Positions 8,567 to 16,872 of a DNA stretch of 36,133 nucleotides are shown here, piece after piece. This DNA is from JBOIBN01 sp050739575 (lineage in GTDB: Bacteria; Pseudomonadota; Gammaproteobacteria; JAKDMP01). The DNA is taken from NCBI GenBank assembly GCA_050739575.1, contig JBOIBN010000021.1, positions 1-36,133 on the forward strand. Direction: 5' to 3'. The notes under the pieces are model-generated. The model was given only the letters and a program-made list of their open reading frames with translations. It was not told where the DNA came from and searched no databases. Every line of letters begins with the position of its first letter. Position 1 is the stretch's first letter. Made by a program: the position numbers and the translations under genes.

Positions 8567-9132
8567 TTCGCCGTCTCGTTTATTGCGGCCTCTGCGCTGC
8601 AATTCTCATGACATGCACGCCGGCCTTTGCGGCGGGTCACTACGTCGCCGATTTTACCGAGACGCGCACGCTCGCCGGCATGAGCGAGCCTCTGGTGCTT
8701 TACGGACATCTGGATTTCTCGCCCGGCAAGCAGCTCCTGTGGGAAATCAATCGTCCTTATCACTACAGCTTCGAGATCCGTGATCAACGAATCGAAGAGA
8801 CGCTGCCCGACGGCAGCCGGAACACGAGCCCGCTCGATAAAACGCCGTGGGCGGAGGCGCTTTTCAGCCTGTTTTCGGCGCTGTTCAGCGGCGATGCGAA
8901 TGCCCTTTCCCGCTACTTCGCCGTCACTCACGATGCGAATGGCCTGATCCTCGTGCCGCGCAGCGAGATGCTCGCAAAATCGGTCAACCGCATCACGGTC
9001 GTCGGCACGCCTGTTCCGCAAACGGTGACGATCGAGGAAGCCGGCGGCAACCGGACGCAGCTCGCCTTCACTCCCCAAGGACCGTTGCCGCCGATTACGG
9101 CCGGCGCCCCGGCGAGCGCGGGCAGACAATGA
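8563..9132 (+). CDS. apeL: Periplasmic LolA-like carrier (ApeL-like)
   Basis: This 189-residue protein has a signal peptide (about residues 1-23, ending TPAFA) followed by a LolA-type beta-barrel-like sequence: FTETRTLAGMSEPLVLYG, then a DFSPGKQLLWE stretch. LolA-like proteins carry lipids or lipoproteins through the periplasm. In ape operons this one is thought to help move the polyene lipid to the outer membrane together with ApeM and ApeN. GTG start, 4-bp overlap with apeK and with apeM. Confidence 0.78.
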   Translation: MIRRLVYCGLCAAILMTCTPAFAAGHYVADFTETRTLAGMSEPLVLYGHLDFSPGKQLLWEINRPYHYSFEIRDQRIEETLPDGSRNTSPLDKTPWAEALFSLFSALFSGDANALSRYFAVTHDANGLILVPRSEMLAKSVNRITVVGTPVPQTVTIEEAGGNRTQLAFTPQGPLPPITAGAPASAGRQ

Positions 9133-11480
9133 TCCGCAGGCGCGTGGTGGGCACGCTCGAGGCGTGGCTGCACACGCTTGCCGTGCGCGCCGACAGCGGA
9201 CGCAAGCGTTATGCGTTCGCGTGGTATCTGGCGCTCGCGATCCTCGTCGCGGGCGCAGCCGTTCGCGTCGGCGTCGGCGGCGGGGCGATCTTCAGCTCGA
9301 ATCTCCTGAACCTGCTCCCCGGCATGCGCCAAGACCCGTTGCTTACGCAGGCCACGGATCGCAACCGCGACACTTTTTTGAGCAGCCTGCTGATCGCGGT
9401 CGCGGGTGACAATGCCGATGCGACCGCGGCAGCGGCAGGCGCGGTTCGCGCGCGCCTCGTCAAGGCCGGCTACAAAGTCGAAGACACCGGCAAGTCGGGC
9501 GATGCCCTGCTCGATCTTTATCGCAGCCACCGTTTCTCTTTGCTTACGCCGACCGACGCCGCGGCGCTGGCTACCCGTCCGGATGAGACGTTCATCACCC
9601 AACTGGAAGCAGGGCTTGCAAGTCCGGCGAGTCCCGCCGGCAGCCCGGCGGACCCCGGCGGCTTTCTGACCCGCTTCCTCCTTACGCTGCCGCGGCCGTT
9701 CCCCGACCTGGTGCCGGAAAACGGACTGCTCGCCGCGCCTGCGGCACCGCGCCCCACCTATCTGCTGCCGGTAACGCTGGCTGCGGAGGCCTTCGGCGAG
9801 TCGGGAGAGTCGCGCGCCGAGGAAGCGGTGCGGCTCGCCCGTACGAGCGTCGCAACCCGCTGTCCACACTGCACGGTAACCGCGAGTGCGGCGGCGCTTT
9901 ATTCGGCCGCTGAGCGGCGTGAGGCGAAACAAGAAATCAATTGGCTCAGCACCGGTTCTCTCGTCATCATCGTGCTGCTCGTGCTCGGCTTCTTCCGCAG
10001 TCTGCGTCCGCTTGTGCTCGCCGTCGTGTGCATCGCAAGCGGCCTCGCCGCCGGCGGTGCCGTAACCCTGCTCGTCTTCGGCGTCATCAATCTGCTCACG
10101 CTGGTCTTCGGCACCACGCTGCTCGGCATTGCGGTGGATTACGCGTTTTACTTCCTGACCGACCGGCGCCTGAACGGGCGCGGCGGTACGCTCACGCGCA
10201 TCGCCTCCGGCCTGACGCTCGCGATGCTCATGAGCGTCACCGCCTATGCCTTTCTCGCGGCGGCGCCGTTTCCCGCGCTGCGCCAGATGGCGGTCTTCCT
10301 GATTGCCGGACTGGTGGGTGCCTACCTGACCGTGTTCACGCTGTTCCCGCTCGCCGCCTGGCAGGGCACGGGGAAAGTGCCGGCGGCGCTGCGCCGGCTC
10401 GCGCACGGCGTTTCCGGCGGCGGCCGGCGCTGGCGTCTGATCGCAACCGCGGTGCTCGTCCTCGCCGCCGCGGGCGGACTTGCCCGGCTGCACGCAAATG
10501 ACAACCTGAGCGAACTTCAGGCCACACCGCCCGATCTCGTCGCAGCAACGCTGCATGTAAACACGCTGCTCGGCACGCCGCCCGAGAGCGGCTTCTTCTT
10601 CGTACGCGGGCCGACGCTCGACGCCGCGCTCGATCGCGAACGCGCATTGGCGGCGAACGCCCGCAAGCAAGCGCCGGAGCTGAACCTGCTCGGGCTCGCG
10701 GGCTTCGTTCCGTCGCCGGCGGCGCAGGCACAGGCCCGCGCCGCGTGGGCGAAACTACTCGGCGACGGCGGCGACACACTGCGTACCGCACTGACTGCGC
10801 AGGGACTGCCGGCGGCACTCGTCTCGCCGCTGATAAAGGCCTGGAAAACGAACAAAGACACGGCGCTCGATGCGGCCGAACTTCTGCACGCGGTTCCGGC
10901 ACTGGGAGACTTTGCGCTCGTCGGTCACGACGAGACGGGGCTTACCGTGCAAGCCTACGGCAATGCCTCCAATGCCACGCTCGCCGCGCTCGCGGCGGCC
11001 ACGCCCGGCGTGCAGTACGTGTATCCGCTCGGACAGCTCGATGCGGCGTTTACCCACATCCGCCGCGTGGCCACGCTCTGGGTGATCATCGGCTATCTGA
11101 TGATCATGATCCTGCTCATGTTGCGCCATGGCTTTGGCGGCATTATGGTGGCCATGCCGGCAATCGCCGCCGCCCTCGTCACGTTGGGGCTGCTGGGATG
11201 GCTGGGGCAACCCGTCAACGTCTTTGTCGTCGTCGCATTGATACTGGTCGCCGGCATCGGAGGGGATTATGCCGTGTTTCTGCGCGAAGGAAAGGGATAT
11301 CTGTCGGCGACGGCGCCGGCCGTCACGCTCGCCGCGGCAACTACGCTCGCCTCCTTCGGTCTGCTCGCGGCAAGCCGCATCCCGGCGCTGCATGCCTTCG
11401 GTCTCACGGTGGCAAGCGGGATCATCGTCGCTTGGATTGCGGCACCGCTCGCGCTGATCGGCGTGAGGCGCCCGGCATGA
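9129..11480 (+). CDS. apeM: MMPL/RND-family exporter (ApeM-like)
   Basis: This 783-residue membrane transporter has the MMPL layout. There is one N-terminal membrane segment (about 29-48), a large periplasmic loop, a block of five segments (about 275-410) containing DYAFYFLTD, a further segment near 436-452, a second loop, and a C-terminal block with IGGDYAVFL. The two DYA motifs sit where the proton-relay Asp of RND/MMPL proteins lies. It is predicted to extract or export the lipid-linked polyene from the inner membrane. The ATG at 9129 overlaps apeL by 4 bp. Confidence 0.85.
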   Translation: MIRRRVVGTLEAWLHTLAVRADSGRKRYAFAWYLALAILVAGAAVRVGVGGGAIFSSNLLNLLPGMRQDPLLTQATDRNRDTFLSSLLIAVAGDNADATAAAAGAVRARLVKAGYKVEDTGKSGDALLDLYRSHRFSLLTPTDAAALATRPDETFITQLEAGLASPASPAGSPADPGGFLTRFLLTLPRPFPDLVPENGLLAAPAAPRPTYLLPVTLAAEAFGESGESRAEEAVRLARTSVATRCPHCTVTASAAALYSAAERREAKQEINWLSTGSLVIIVLLVLGFFRSLRPLVLAVVCIASGLAAGGAVTLLVFGVINLLTLVFGTTLLGIAVDYAFYFLTDRRLNGRGGTLTRIASGLTLAMLMSVTAYAFLAAAPFPALRQMAVFLIAGLVGAYLTVFTLFPLAAWQGTGKVPAALRRLAHGVSGGGRRWRLIATAVLVLAAAGGLARLHANDNLSELQATPPDLVAATLHVNTLLGTPPESGFFFVRGPTLDAALDRERALAANARKQAPELNLLGLAGFVPSPAAQAQARAAWAKLLGDGGDTLRTALTAQGLPAALVSPLIKAWKTNKDTALDAAELLHAVPALGDFALVGHDETGLTVQAYGNASNATLAALAAATPGVQYVYPLGQLDAAFTHIRRVATLWVIIGYLMIMILLMLRHGFGGIMVAMPAIAAALVTLGLLGWLGQPVNVFVVVALILVAGIGGDYAVFLREGKGYLSATAPAVTLAAATTLASFGLLAASRIPALHAFGLTVASGIIVAWIAAPLALIGVRRPA

Positions 11481-12028
11481 GTCGACGCCTAGGCTTAGCC
11501 GCCGTCATCGGCTTTGCGCTGGGAGGTTGCGCCAGCGCACCGACCCCGAGTTGCGCGCGGCTCGCGCTCAGCGGCTGGTTCTGTCCGCTGCCGCCGGACG
11601 CGCTCGCGCCGCGAACGGGCGTCGCACTCATCACGGTGCAGCAGGACACGCACAAGAGTGTCTATGTCGGTCAGCTTGCGATCACGGCGACGGCGCTGCG
11701 GCTTGCGCTCGCGAATCCGGCCGGTGTGCCCCTTGCAACGCTCGTTTGGGACGGCAGCACGGCGAGCGTCAATCCCTCCGGCACGGGGCTCCAGCCCAAG
11801 TTGCTGCTGGCGCTGCTCGAGTTGACCTACACGAATCCCGAGAGACTGCAATCCGGCCTGCACGGATTGAGCCTCGACAAGGTCAAGACGCCCGCCGGAG
11901 CCCGGCGTATGCTCAGGGCGGAAGGGGCAATAGTGGCCGTGGTTGAATACTCGGGTGAAAATGTCCGGGTGAACGTGCCGCGCGCCCATCTGACCGTGAC
12001 CATTCAGCCGCTCGCCGGCGAGCGCTGA
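11477..12028 (+). CDS. apeN: DUF3261 lipoprotein (ApeN-like)
   Basis: This 183-residue predicted lipoprotein has the signal MSRRLGLAAVIGFALGGC, with lipidation at the Cys of LGGC. It matches the DUF3261 protein that follows the MMPL exporter in ape operons. It is probably outer-membrane anchored and may act like LolB at the receiving end of the ApeL/ApeM route; that role is inferred. The start overlaps apeM by 4 bp. The next gene begins one base after the stop. Confidence 0.75.
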   Translation: MSRRLGLAAVIGFALGGCASAPTPSCARLALSGWFCPLPPDALAPRTGVALITVQQDTHKSVYVGQLAITATALRLALANPAGVPLATLVWDGSTASVNPSGTGLQPKLLLALLELTYTNPERLQSGLHGLSLDKVKTPAGARRMLRAEGAIVAVVEYSGENVRVNVPRAHLTVTIQPLAGER

Positions 12029-12029
12029 A

Positions 12030-13214
12030 ATGCCTGTATTTCTTAATGCACTTGGAGTCGTGAACGCCCTCGGTTGCGGAACCGCGGCGGTGCGCGCCGC
12101 GCTTGCCGACCCTCCCGCCGAGGCGCTCGGCGAGCGTCGCGACTTGCTTTCCGGGCACAGCGTCCACGTCGGCGAAGTACGTACCGAGCTGCCGCCGATT
12201 CCGTCCTCCTTGCGCCGCTACGCGAGCCGCAACAACCGCCTGCTGCTCGCGGCCTTCTCCGAAATCGAAGCTGCGGTAAATGCAGCCCGTGAGCGCTACG
12301 GCCCCGGACGGATTGCCGTGGTGCTTGGCACCGGCACCTCGGGTGCAAACGAGGGTGTAGCCGCAATCAAGAGCCTGCGTAAAAAGGGCGCCTTCCCGCC
12401 GGAATACGATTATGTCCAGCAGGAGATAGCAAGCCCCTCGGAGTTTTTAACCCGCTATCTCGACCTGGCGGGACCGGCGTGGACGATTTCCACCGCCTGT
12501 ACCTCGGGCGCCAAGGCGCTCGCTTCGGCGCGGCGCCTGATCCGAGCCGGCTTTGCCGATGCGGCGATTACCGGCGATGCCGACACCCTGGCCACGCTCA
12601 CCGTTCGCGGTTTCGGTGCGCTGGAGTCGCTGTCGGCAGGCGTGGCCAATCCCTTCAGCGCGAATCGCGACGGCATCAACATTGGCGAAGGTGCGGCCCT
12701 GTTCCTGATGACGCGCGAGACGGGACCGGTGGAGTTGGCCGGCGCCGGCGAATCCTCCGACGCGCATCACATCTCGGCGCCCGATCCCACGGGCCGCGGC
12801 GCCGAGACCGCGATGCGCGCCGCGCTCGCCGATGCCGGTATGGAGCCGGCGGCGGTGGATTATCTCAACCTGCACGGCACCGGCACGGTCCAGAACGATC
12901 TGATGGAAAGCCATGCGGTCGCCCGGGTGTTCGGAACTCGCATCGCGACGAGTTCCACCAAGCCGTTGACCGGGCATACGCTGGGCGCGGCCGGTGCGAC
13001 CGAAGCGGCCTTCTGCTGGCTCGGTCTCACCGGAAAGGATCCCGACGATGCACCGCTGCCCGTGCATCGCTGGGACGGCGAACGCGATCCGGCGCTCGCG
13101 CCGCTCAGATTTGTGGAACCTGGCGAACAGGGGCGTTGCCGCGTCGCGATGAGCAGCAGTTTCGCCTTCGGCGGTTCCAATGCCGTTCTCGTGCTCAGAC
13201 GTCATGACGGCTGA
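12030..13214 (+). CDS. apeO: Beta-ketoacyl-ACP synthase, elongating KS (ApeO-like)
   Basis: This is a 394-residue FabF-type ketosynthase. The Cys-His-His triad is complete: C157 in STACTSGAK, H282 in LHGTGTVQND, and H316 in KPLTGHTLGAAGA. It would condense malonyl-ACP onto the aryl starter and growing chain; ApeO proteins form a heterodimer with the chain-length factor ApeC. The ATG at 12030 lies one base after apeN's stop, and the end overlaps apeP by 11 bp. Confidence 0.85.
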   Translation: MPVFLNALGVVNALGCGTAAVRAALADPPAEALGERRDLLSGHSVHVGEVRTELPPIPSSLRRYASRNNRLLLAAFSEIEAAVNAARERYGPGRIAVVLGTGTSGANEGVAAIKSLRKKGAFPPEYDYVQQEIASPSEFLTRYLDLAGPAWTISTACTSGAKALASARRLIRAGFADAAITGDADTLATLTVRGFGALESLSAGVANPFSANRDGINIGEGAALFLMTRETGPVELAGAGESSDAHHISAPDPTGRGAETAMRAALADAGMEPAAVDYLNLHGTGTVQNDLMESHAVARVFGTRIATSSTKPLTGHTLGAAGATEAAFCWLGLTGKDPDDAPLPVHRWDGERDPALAPLRFVEPGEQGRCRVAMSSSFAFGGSNAVLVLRRHDG

Positions 13215-13674
13215 ACCGTCCATGCCGGCGGTCGCCGAACTGCTGCCGCACGGCGCCGAAGCCTTGTGCCTGGACGCCCTCGCCGAGTACGTGGCGGGCG
13301 AGCGGGTTACAGCCCGTCTTGCCGTGCGTGCCGGACTCCCCCTCTACGATGAAAAACTGGGCGGTATTCCAGCCTGGGCCGGAATTGAGATCATGGCGCA
13401 AACGGCAGGACTTTTTGTAGGAATGGACGCGATCGCAGCCGGCGGCATCCCCCGCGTCGGTTATCTCATCGGTGTGCGGCGTTTTCGCGCCCGGTGCGGG
13501 CTGTACGAGGCCGGTCTCGAACTCGTTATCGAGGCGAACAGCCGCTGCTCCGAATCGGTCGGACTCGGGTGCTTCGTATGCCGGATCGAAGCCGGATCTA
13601 AGCCGCTTGCAAGTGCCACGATTTCCGTCTGGCGGCCTCCGCACAAAGAACCATCGGGAAAACCGCTCGCATGA
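13204..13674 (+). CDS. apeP: Hotdog dehydratase partner (ApeP-like)
   Basis: This 156-residue protein of the ApeP/FabA-like hotdog group contains ELLPHGAEALCLD, IPAWAGIEIMAQTAGLF (the central hotdog helix) and RVGYLIGVRRF. It is thought to form the active dehydratase with ApeI. The ATG at 13204 is preferred; an ATG at 13222 is possible. It overlaps apeO by 11 bp and apeQ by 4 bp. Confidence 0.78.
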   Translation: MTAEPSMPAVAELLPHGAEALCLDALAEYVAGERVTARLAVRAGLPLYDEKLGGIPAWAGIEIMAQTAGLFVGMDAIAAGGIPRVGYLIGVRRFRARCGLYEAGLELVIEANSRCSESVGLGCFVCRIEAGSKPLASATISVWRPPHKEPSGKPLA

Positions 13675-14402
13675 ATACGGAGCGAAGAGTACTCGTCACG
13701 GGCGCAAGCCGCGGCATCGGACGCGCGGTCGCCTTGCACCTTGCCGCCGACGGCTTTGCCGTAACCGTGCACTACCGCAGCAATGGCGCAGCGGCAACGG
13801 AAACGGTCGAACAAATACGTGCGGCCGGCGGCGTAGCCGCAACACTTGCCTTCGACGTGGCCGACCGCGAGGCGGCCCGGGAGGCGTTGGGAAAAGAGGT
13901 CGCGGAGCACGGGGCATATTGGGGCATCGTCGCCAATGCCGGCGTCACGGCCGACGCAAGTTTTGCCGCCATGCCGCCTGAGGATTGGGATCGGGTACTC
14001 ACGACCAATCTCGACGGCTTCTACAACGTGGTGCAGCCGCTCGTCATGCCGATGGTGCGGTTGCGTTCGGGCGGGCGCATCGTCGCACTCTCTTCCGTCG
14101 CCGGAATCACGGGTAACCGCGGGCAGGTGAACTACAGTGCCGCGAAGGCCGGCATCATCGGCGCTGCGAAGGCGCTTGCGGTGGAACTCGCGAGCCGCGG
14201 CATTACCGTCAACTGTGTCGCGCCGGGCTTCATCGCGACCGACATGGTGAAAGATCTGCCGCTGGAGCAGATCAGCGCGCAAATTCCGGCGCGCCGGCTC
14301 GGCACGGCCGAGGAAGTGGCCGCGCTCGTCGCGTTCCTGTTCGACGAATCGGCCGCCTACATCACGCGCCAGGTAATCGGCGTCAACGGCGGGCTCGTCT
14401 GA
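13671..14402 (+). CDS. apeQ: 3-oxoacyl-ACP reductase, SDR family (ApeQ/FabG-like)
   Basis: This 243-residue short-chain dehydrogenase has the NADPH-binding motif TGASRGIGR (10-18), NAG at 89-91, and the catalytic residues Asn113, Ser142, Tyr155 and Lys159 (YSAAK). It reduces the beta-keto group in each elongation cycle. There is a 4-bp overlap with apeP and a 1-bp overlap with apeR. Confidence 0.9.
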   Translation: MNTERRVLVTGASRGIGRAVALHLAADGFAVTVHYRSNGAAATETVEQIRAAGGVAATLAFDVADREAAREALGKEVAEHGAYWGIVANAGVTADASFAAMPPEDWDRVLTTNLDGFYNVVQPLVMPMVRLRSGGRIVALSSVAGITGNRGQVNYSAAKAGIIGAAKALAVELASRGITVNCVAPGFIATDMVKDLPLEQISAQIPARRLGTAEEVAALVAFLFDESAAYITRQVIGVNGGLV

Positions 14403-15628
14403 TGCGCCGCGTCGTCGTCACCGGCTGCGGCGCACTCACGGCGCTCGGTCACGACTGGCCGACGATCCACACGGGACTCGCGGCCGGACGCAGCGGCGTC
14501 GTGCACATGAGCGAATGGGAGCGTTACGACGAACTCAATACCCGGCTCGGTGCGCCGGTTGCGCCATTCGAACTGCCGCCGCACTACGATCGCAAAATGC
14601 TGCGCAGCATGGGCCGCGTCGGTCGGCTCGCTACGCGCGCCTCGGAACTCGCGCTCGAAGATGCGGGACTGCTCGGCAAACCCGTGCTCGCCTCGGGACG
14701 CACCGGAATCGCCTACGGATCCTCGGCCGGCAGCATCCAGCCGATCATCGCCGCCGGGCGTTTCGCCGAACTCGGCAGCCTGCGCGGCGCACCTACCGGC
14801 AGCTACGTGCAGATGATGGCGCACACCGGCGCGGTCAACATCGGCGTGTTTTTCGGGGTCACCGGCCGCCTCATTCCCACATGCAGCGCCTGCACCTCCG
14901 GCAGCCAGGGCATCGGCTACGGTTACGAGACGATTCGCGAGGGGCTGCAAGACATCATGATTACGGGTGGGGCCGATGAACTTTCCGTGGTAAGCGCCGT
15001 GGTATTCGACATGCTCTACGCAACCAGCACGCGCAACGAGACTCCCGAGTCCTCTCCCCGACCCTTCGACCGCGACCGCGACGGCCTCGTAATCGGCGAA
15101 GGCGGTGCGACGCTGATCCTCGAGGATCTCGAACATGCACGGGCACGCGGCGCGCGCATTTACGCCGAGGTCGTCGGCTTCGGCACCAATACCGACGGCA
15201 CCCACATTACCCAGCCCAATGCGCAAACCATGGCCGCGGTGATGCGCCTTGCGCTCGCCGACGCCGGCATCGAACCCGCCGCCATCGGCTACGTGAGTGC
15301 GCACGGTACCGGAACCGAACGCGGCGATCTCGCCGAGTCGCAGGCGACTTTCGAGGTGCTGGGCGACCGCGTGCCGATCAGTTCGATGAAGGGCAATTTC
15401 GGCCACACCATCGGCGCCTGCGGTGCGCTCGAAGCCTGGCTCGCAATCGAGATGATGAACGCCGGCTGGTTCGCGCCCACGCTGAATCTCGAGCATCCCG
15501 ATCCGGCCTGCACGCCGCTCAATTACGTGCAACGCGAAGGGATCCACGCCGAAGCCGAGTATGTCATGAGTAACAACTTCGCATTCGGCGGCATCAACAC
15601 CAGCCTCATCTTCCGTCGCTGGGGATAA
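14402..15628 (+). CDS. apeR: Beta-ketoacyl-ACP synthase (ApeR-like)
   Basis: This is a second complete FabF-type ketosynthase, 408 residues, with C164 in SACTSGSQG, H301 in AHGTGTERGD and H335 in KGNFGHTIGAC. Ape operons carry two true ketosynthases plus the chain-length factor. This one is thought to act at initiation or early elongation. In the standard operon it is the last biosynthetic gene, but here two more follow. Confidence 0.87.
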   Translation: MRRVVVTGCGALTALGHDWPTIHTGLAAGRSGVVHMSEWERYDELNTRLGAPVAPFELPPHYDRKMLRSMGRVGRLATRASELALEDAGLLGKPVLASGRTGIAYGSSAGSIQPIIAAGRFAELGSLRGAPTGSYVQMMAHTGAVNIGVFFGVTGRLIPTCSACTSGSQGIGYGYETIREGLQDIMITGGADELSVVSAVVFDMLYATSTRNETPESSPRPFDRDRDGLVIGEGGATLILEDLEHARARGARIYAEVVGFGTNTDGTHITQPNAQTMAAVMRLALADAGIEPAAIGYVSAHGTGTERGDLAESQATFEVLGDRVPISSMKGNFGHTIGACGALEAWLAIEMMNAGWFAPTLNLEHPDPACTPLNYVQREGIHAEAEYVMSNNFAFGGINTSLIFRRWG

Positions 15629-15630
15629 CC

Positions 15631-16872
15631 GTGCACAAGGAACACTGCGACGTGCTCGTGATCGGCGCCGGCCCCGCCGGAACGCTTGCCGCGGCCATGC
15701 TCAACCGGGCCGGTCTCACGGTGAGGATCGTAGAGAAACAGAAGTTCCCCCGTTTCATGATCGGGGAAAGCCTGCTGCCTCGAAGCATGGAGCATCTGCA
15801 GGAAGCCGGGCTTTTCGAAGCCGTCGCCAATTTCGGCTTCCAAAAAAAGCTTGGCGCCCGCCTAATCAAGCACGGCAAGATCTGCATGATCGACTTCGAC
15901 GATCAATACAGCGCCGGTTGGAAGTGGACCTGGCAGGTTCCGAGGGCAGATTTCGACAAGCTGCTGGCGGATGAAGTCGAGAAGCGCGGCGTTGCCATCG
16001 CCTACGAGACGGCGGTGACCGACGTGCGCTTCGAGGGAACCGATTCCGTGACCCGGACGAAGGCCGATGACGGCAAAGAAGGAGAAATCGGCGCCCGCTT
16101 CCTGATCGATGCCAGCGGCGCAGGCCGGGTCATTCCCCGCGCGCTCGGCCTCGTCAAACCTTCCGGGCTGCCGCCGCGCTCGGCCTTCTTTGTACACGCG
16201 AGAGACGGCAAGCGCCCATCCGGATCCGAAGGCACGCAGATCACCTTCATGGTTCCGCGCACAGACGCCTGGTTCTGGGTTATTCCCTTTTCCAACGGCG
16301 TCACTTCGCTCGGTTTCGCGGGCAGCAGCGAGTTTTTTGACGGTTTTCCCGACAGGGACGAGACGGATTTCAGAAACGCCGTGCGAACCGACGAACACTA
16401 TGCGGAACGCTTCGAAGGCGCCGAGTATGTCTTTGCGCCGCGATTCGTCGAGGCTTACGCGAACTCCGTCGCGCGATTGCATGGCGACGGTTACGCCATC
16501 GCCGGCAACAGCGCGGAATTCCTCGATCCCATCTTTTCCTCCGGTGTCGCCTTCGCGACCGAAAGCGGCTGCCTCGCGGCTAAACTTGCTGTGAGACAGC
16601 TCGGCGGGGAGGTGGTGGATTGGGAAGCGGAATACGCTGCTCACATGAAGGCCGGGATCGACGTGTTCCGGCATTACGTAAATGCCTGGTACGACGGCTC
16701 GTTGCAGGACATTTTTTTTGCCGATGGAGTCAACGTCGAAATCAAACGGCAGATTTGTTCGGTGCTGGCCGGCTATGTATGGGATACCTCCAATCCCTTC
16801 GTCGCCCAATGCGAAAGAGCGAGCCGCGCCGTGGCCGACGCGATCAGAGCGCGCACGTCGCAGTCCGGATGA
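15631..16872 (+). CDS. FAD-dependent halogenase-like oxidoreductase
   Basis: This 413-residue flavoprotein has the FAD-binding GAGPAG motif (12-17), KFPRFMIGESLLP (38-50), WFWVIP at 214-219, and the second FAD motif GYAIAGNSAEFLDPIFSSG (287-305). WxWxIP plus the F.R..IGESL..R stretch places it near flavin-dependent halogenases of the CmlS/flexirubin type and the related geranylgeranyl-reductase-like oxidoreductases. It could halogenate, hydroxylate or oxidise the aryl head group; the sequence alone does not decide. The start is GTG at 15631, two bases after apeR's stop, and the stop overlaps the next gene by 4 bp. Confidence 0.75.
   Translation: MHKEHCDVLVIGAGPAGTLAAAMLNRAGLTVRIVEKQKFPRFMIGESLLPRSMEHLQEAGLFEAVANFGFQKKLGARLIKHGKICMIDFDDQYSAGWKWTWQVPRADFDKLLADEVEKRGVAIAYETAVTDVRFEGTDSVTRTKADDGKEGEIGARFLIDASGAGRVIPRALGLVKPSGLPPRSAFFVHARDGKRPSGSEGTQITFMVPRTDAWFWVIPFSNGVTSLGFAGSSEFFDGFPDRDETDFRNAVRTDEHYAERFEGAEYVFAPRFVEAYANSVARLHGDGYAIAGNSAEFLDPIFSSGVAFATESGCLAAKLAVRQLGGEVVDWEAEYAAHMKAGIDVFRHYVNAWYDGSLQDIFFADGVNVEIKRQICSVLAGYVWDTSNPFVAQCERASRAVADAIRARTSQSG

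Noticed and set aside
8928..10670. 580-codon minus-strand ORF opposite apeM
   Set aside because: Its Arg/Glu/Gln-rich sequence is a typical antisense shadow. The plus strand carries a clear MMPL transporter.
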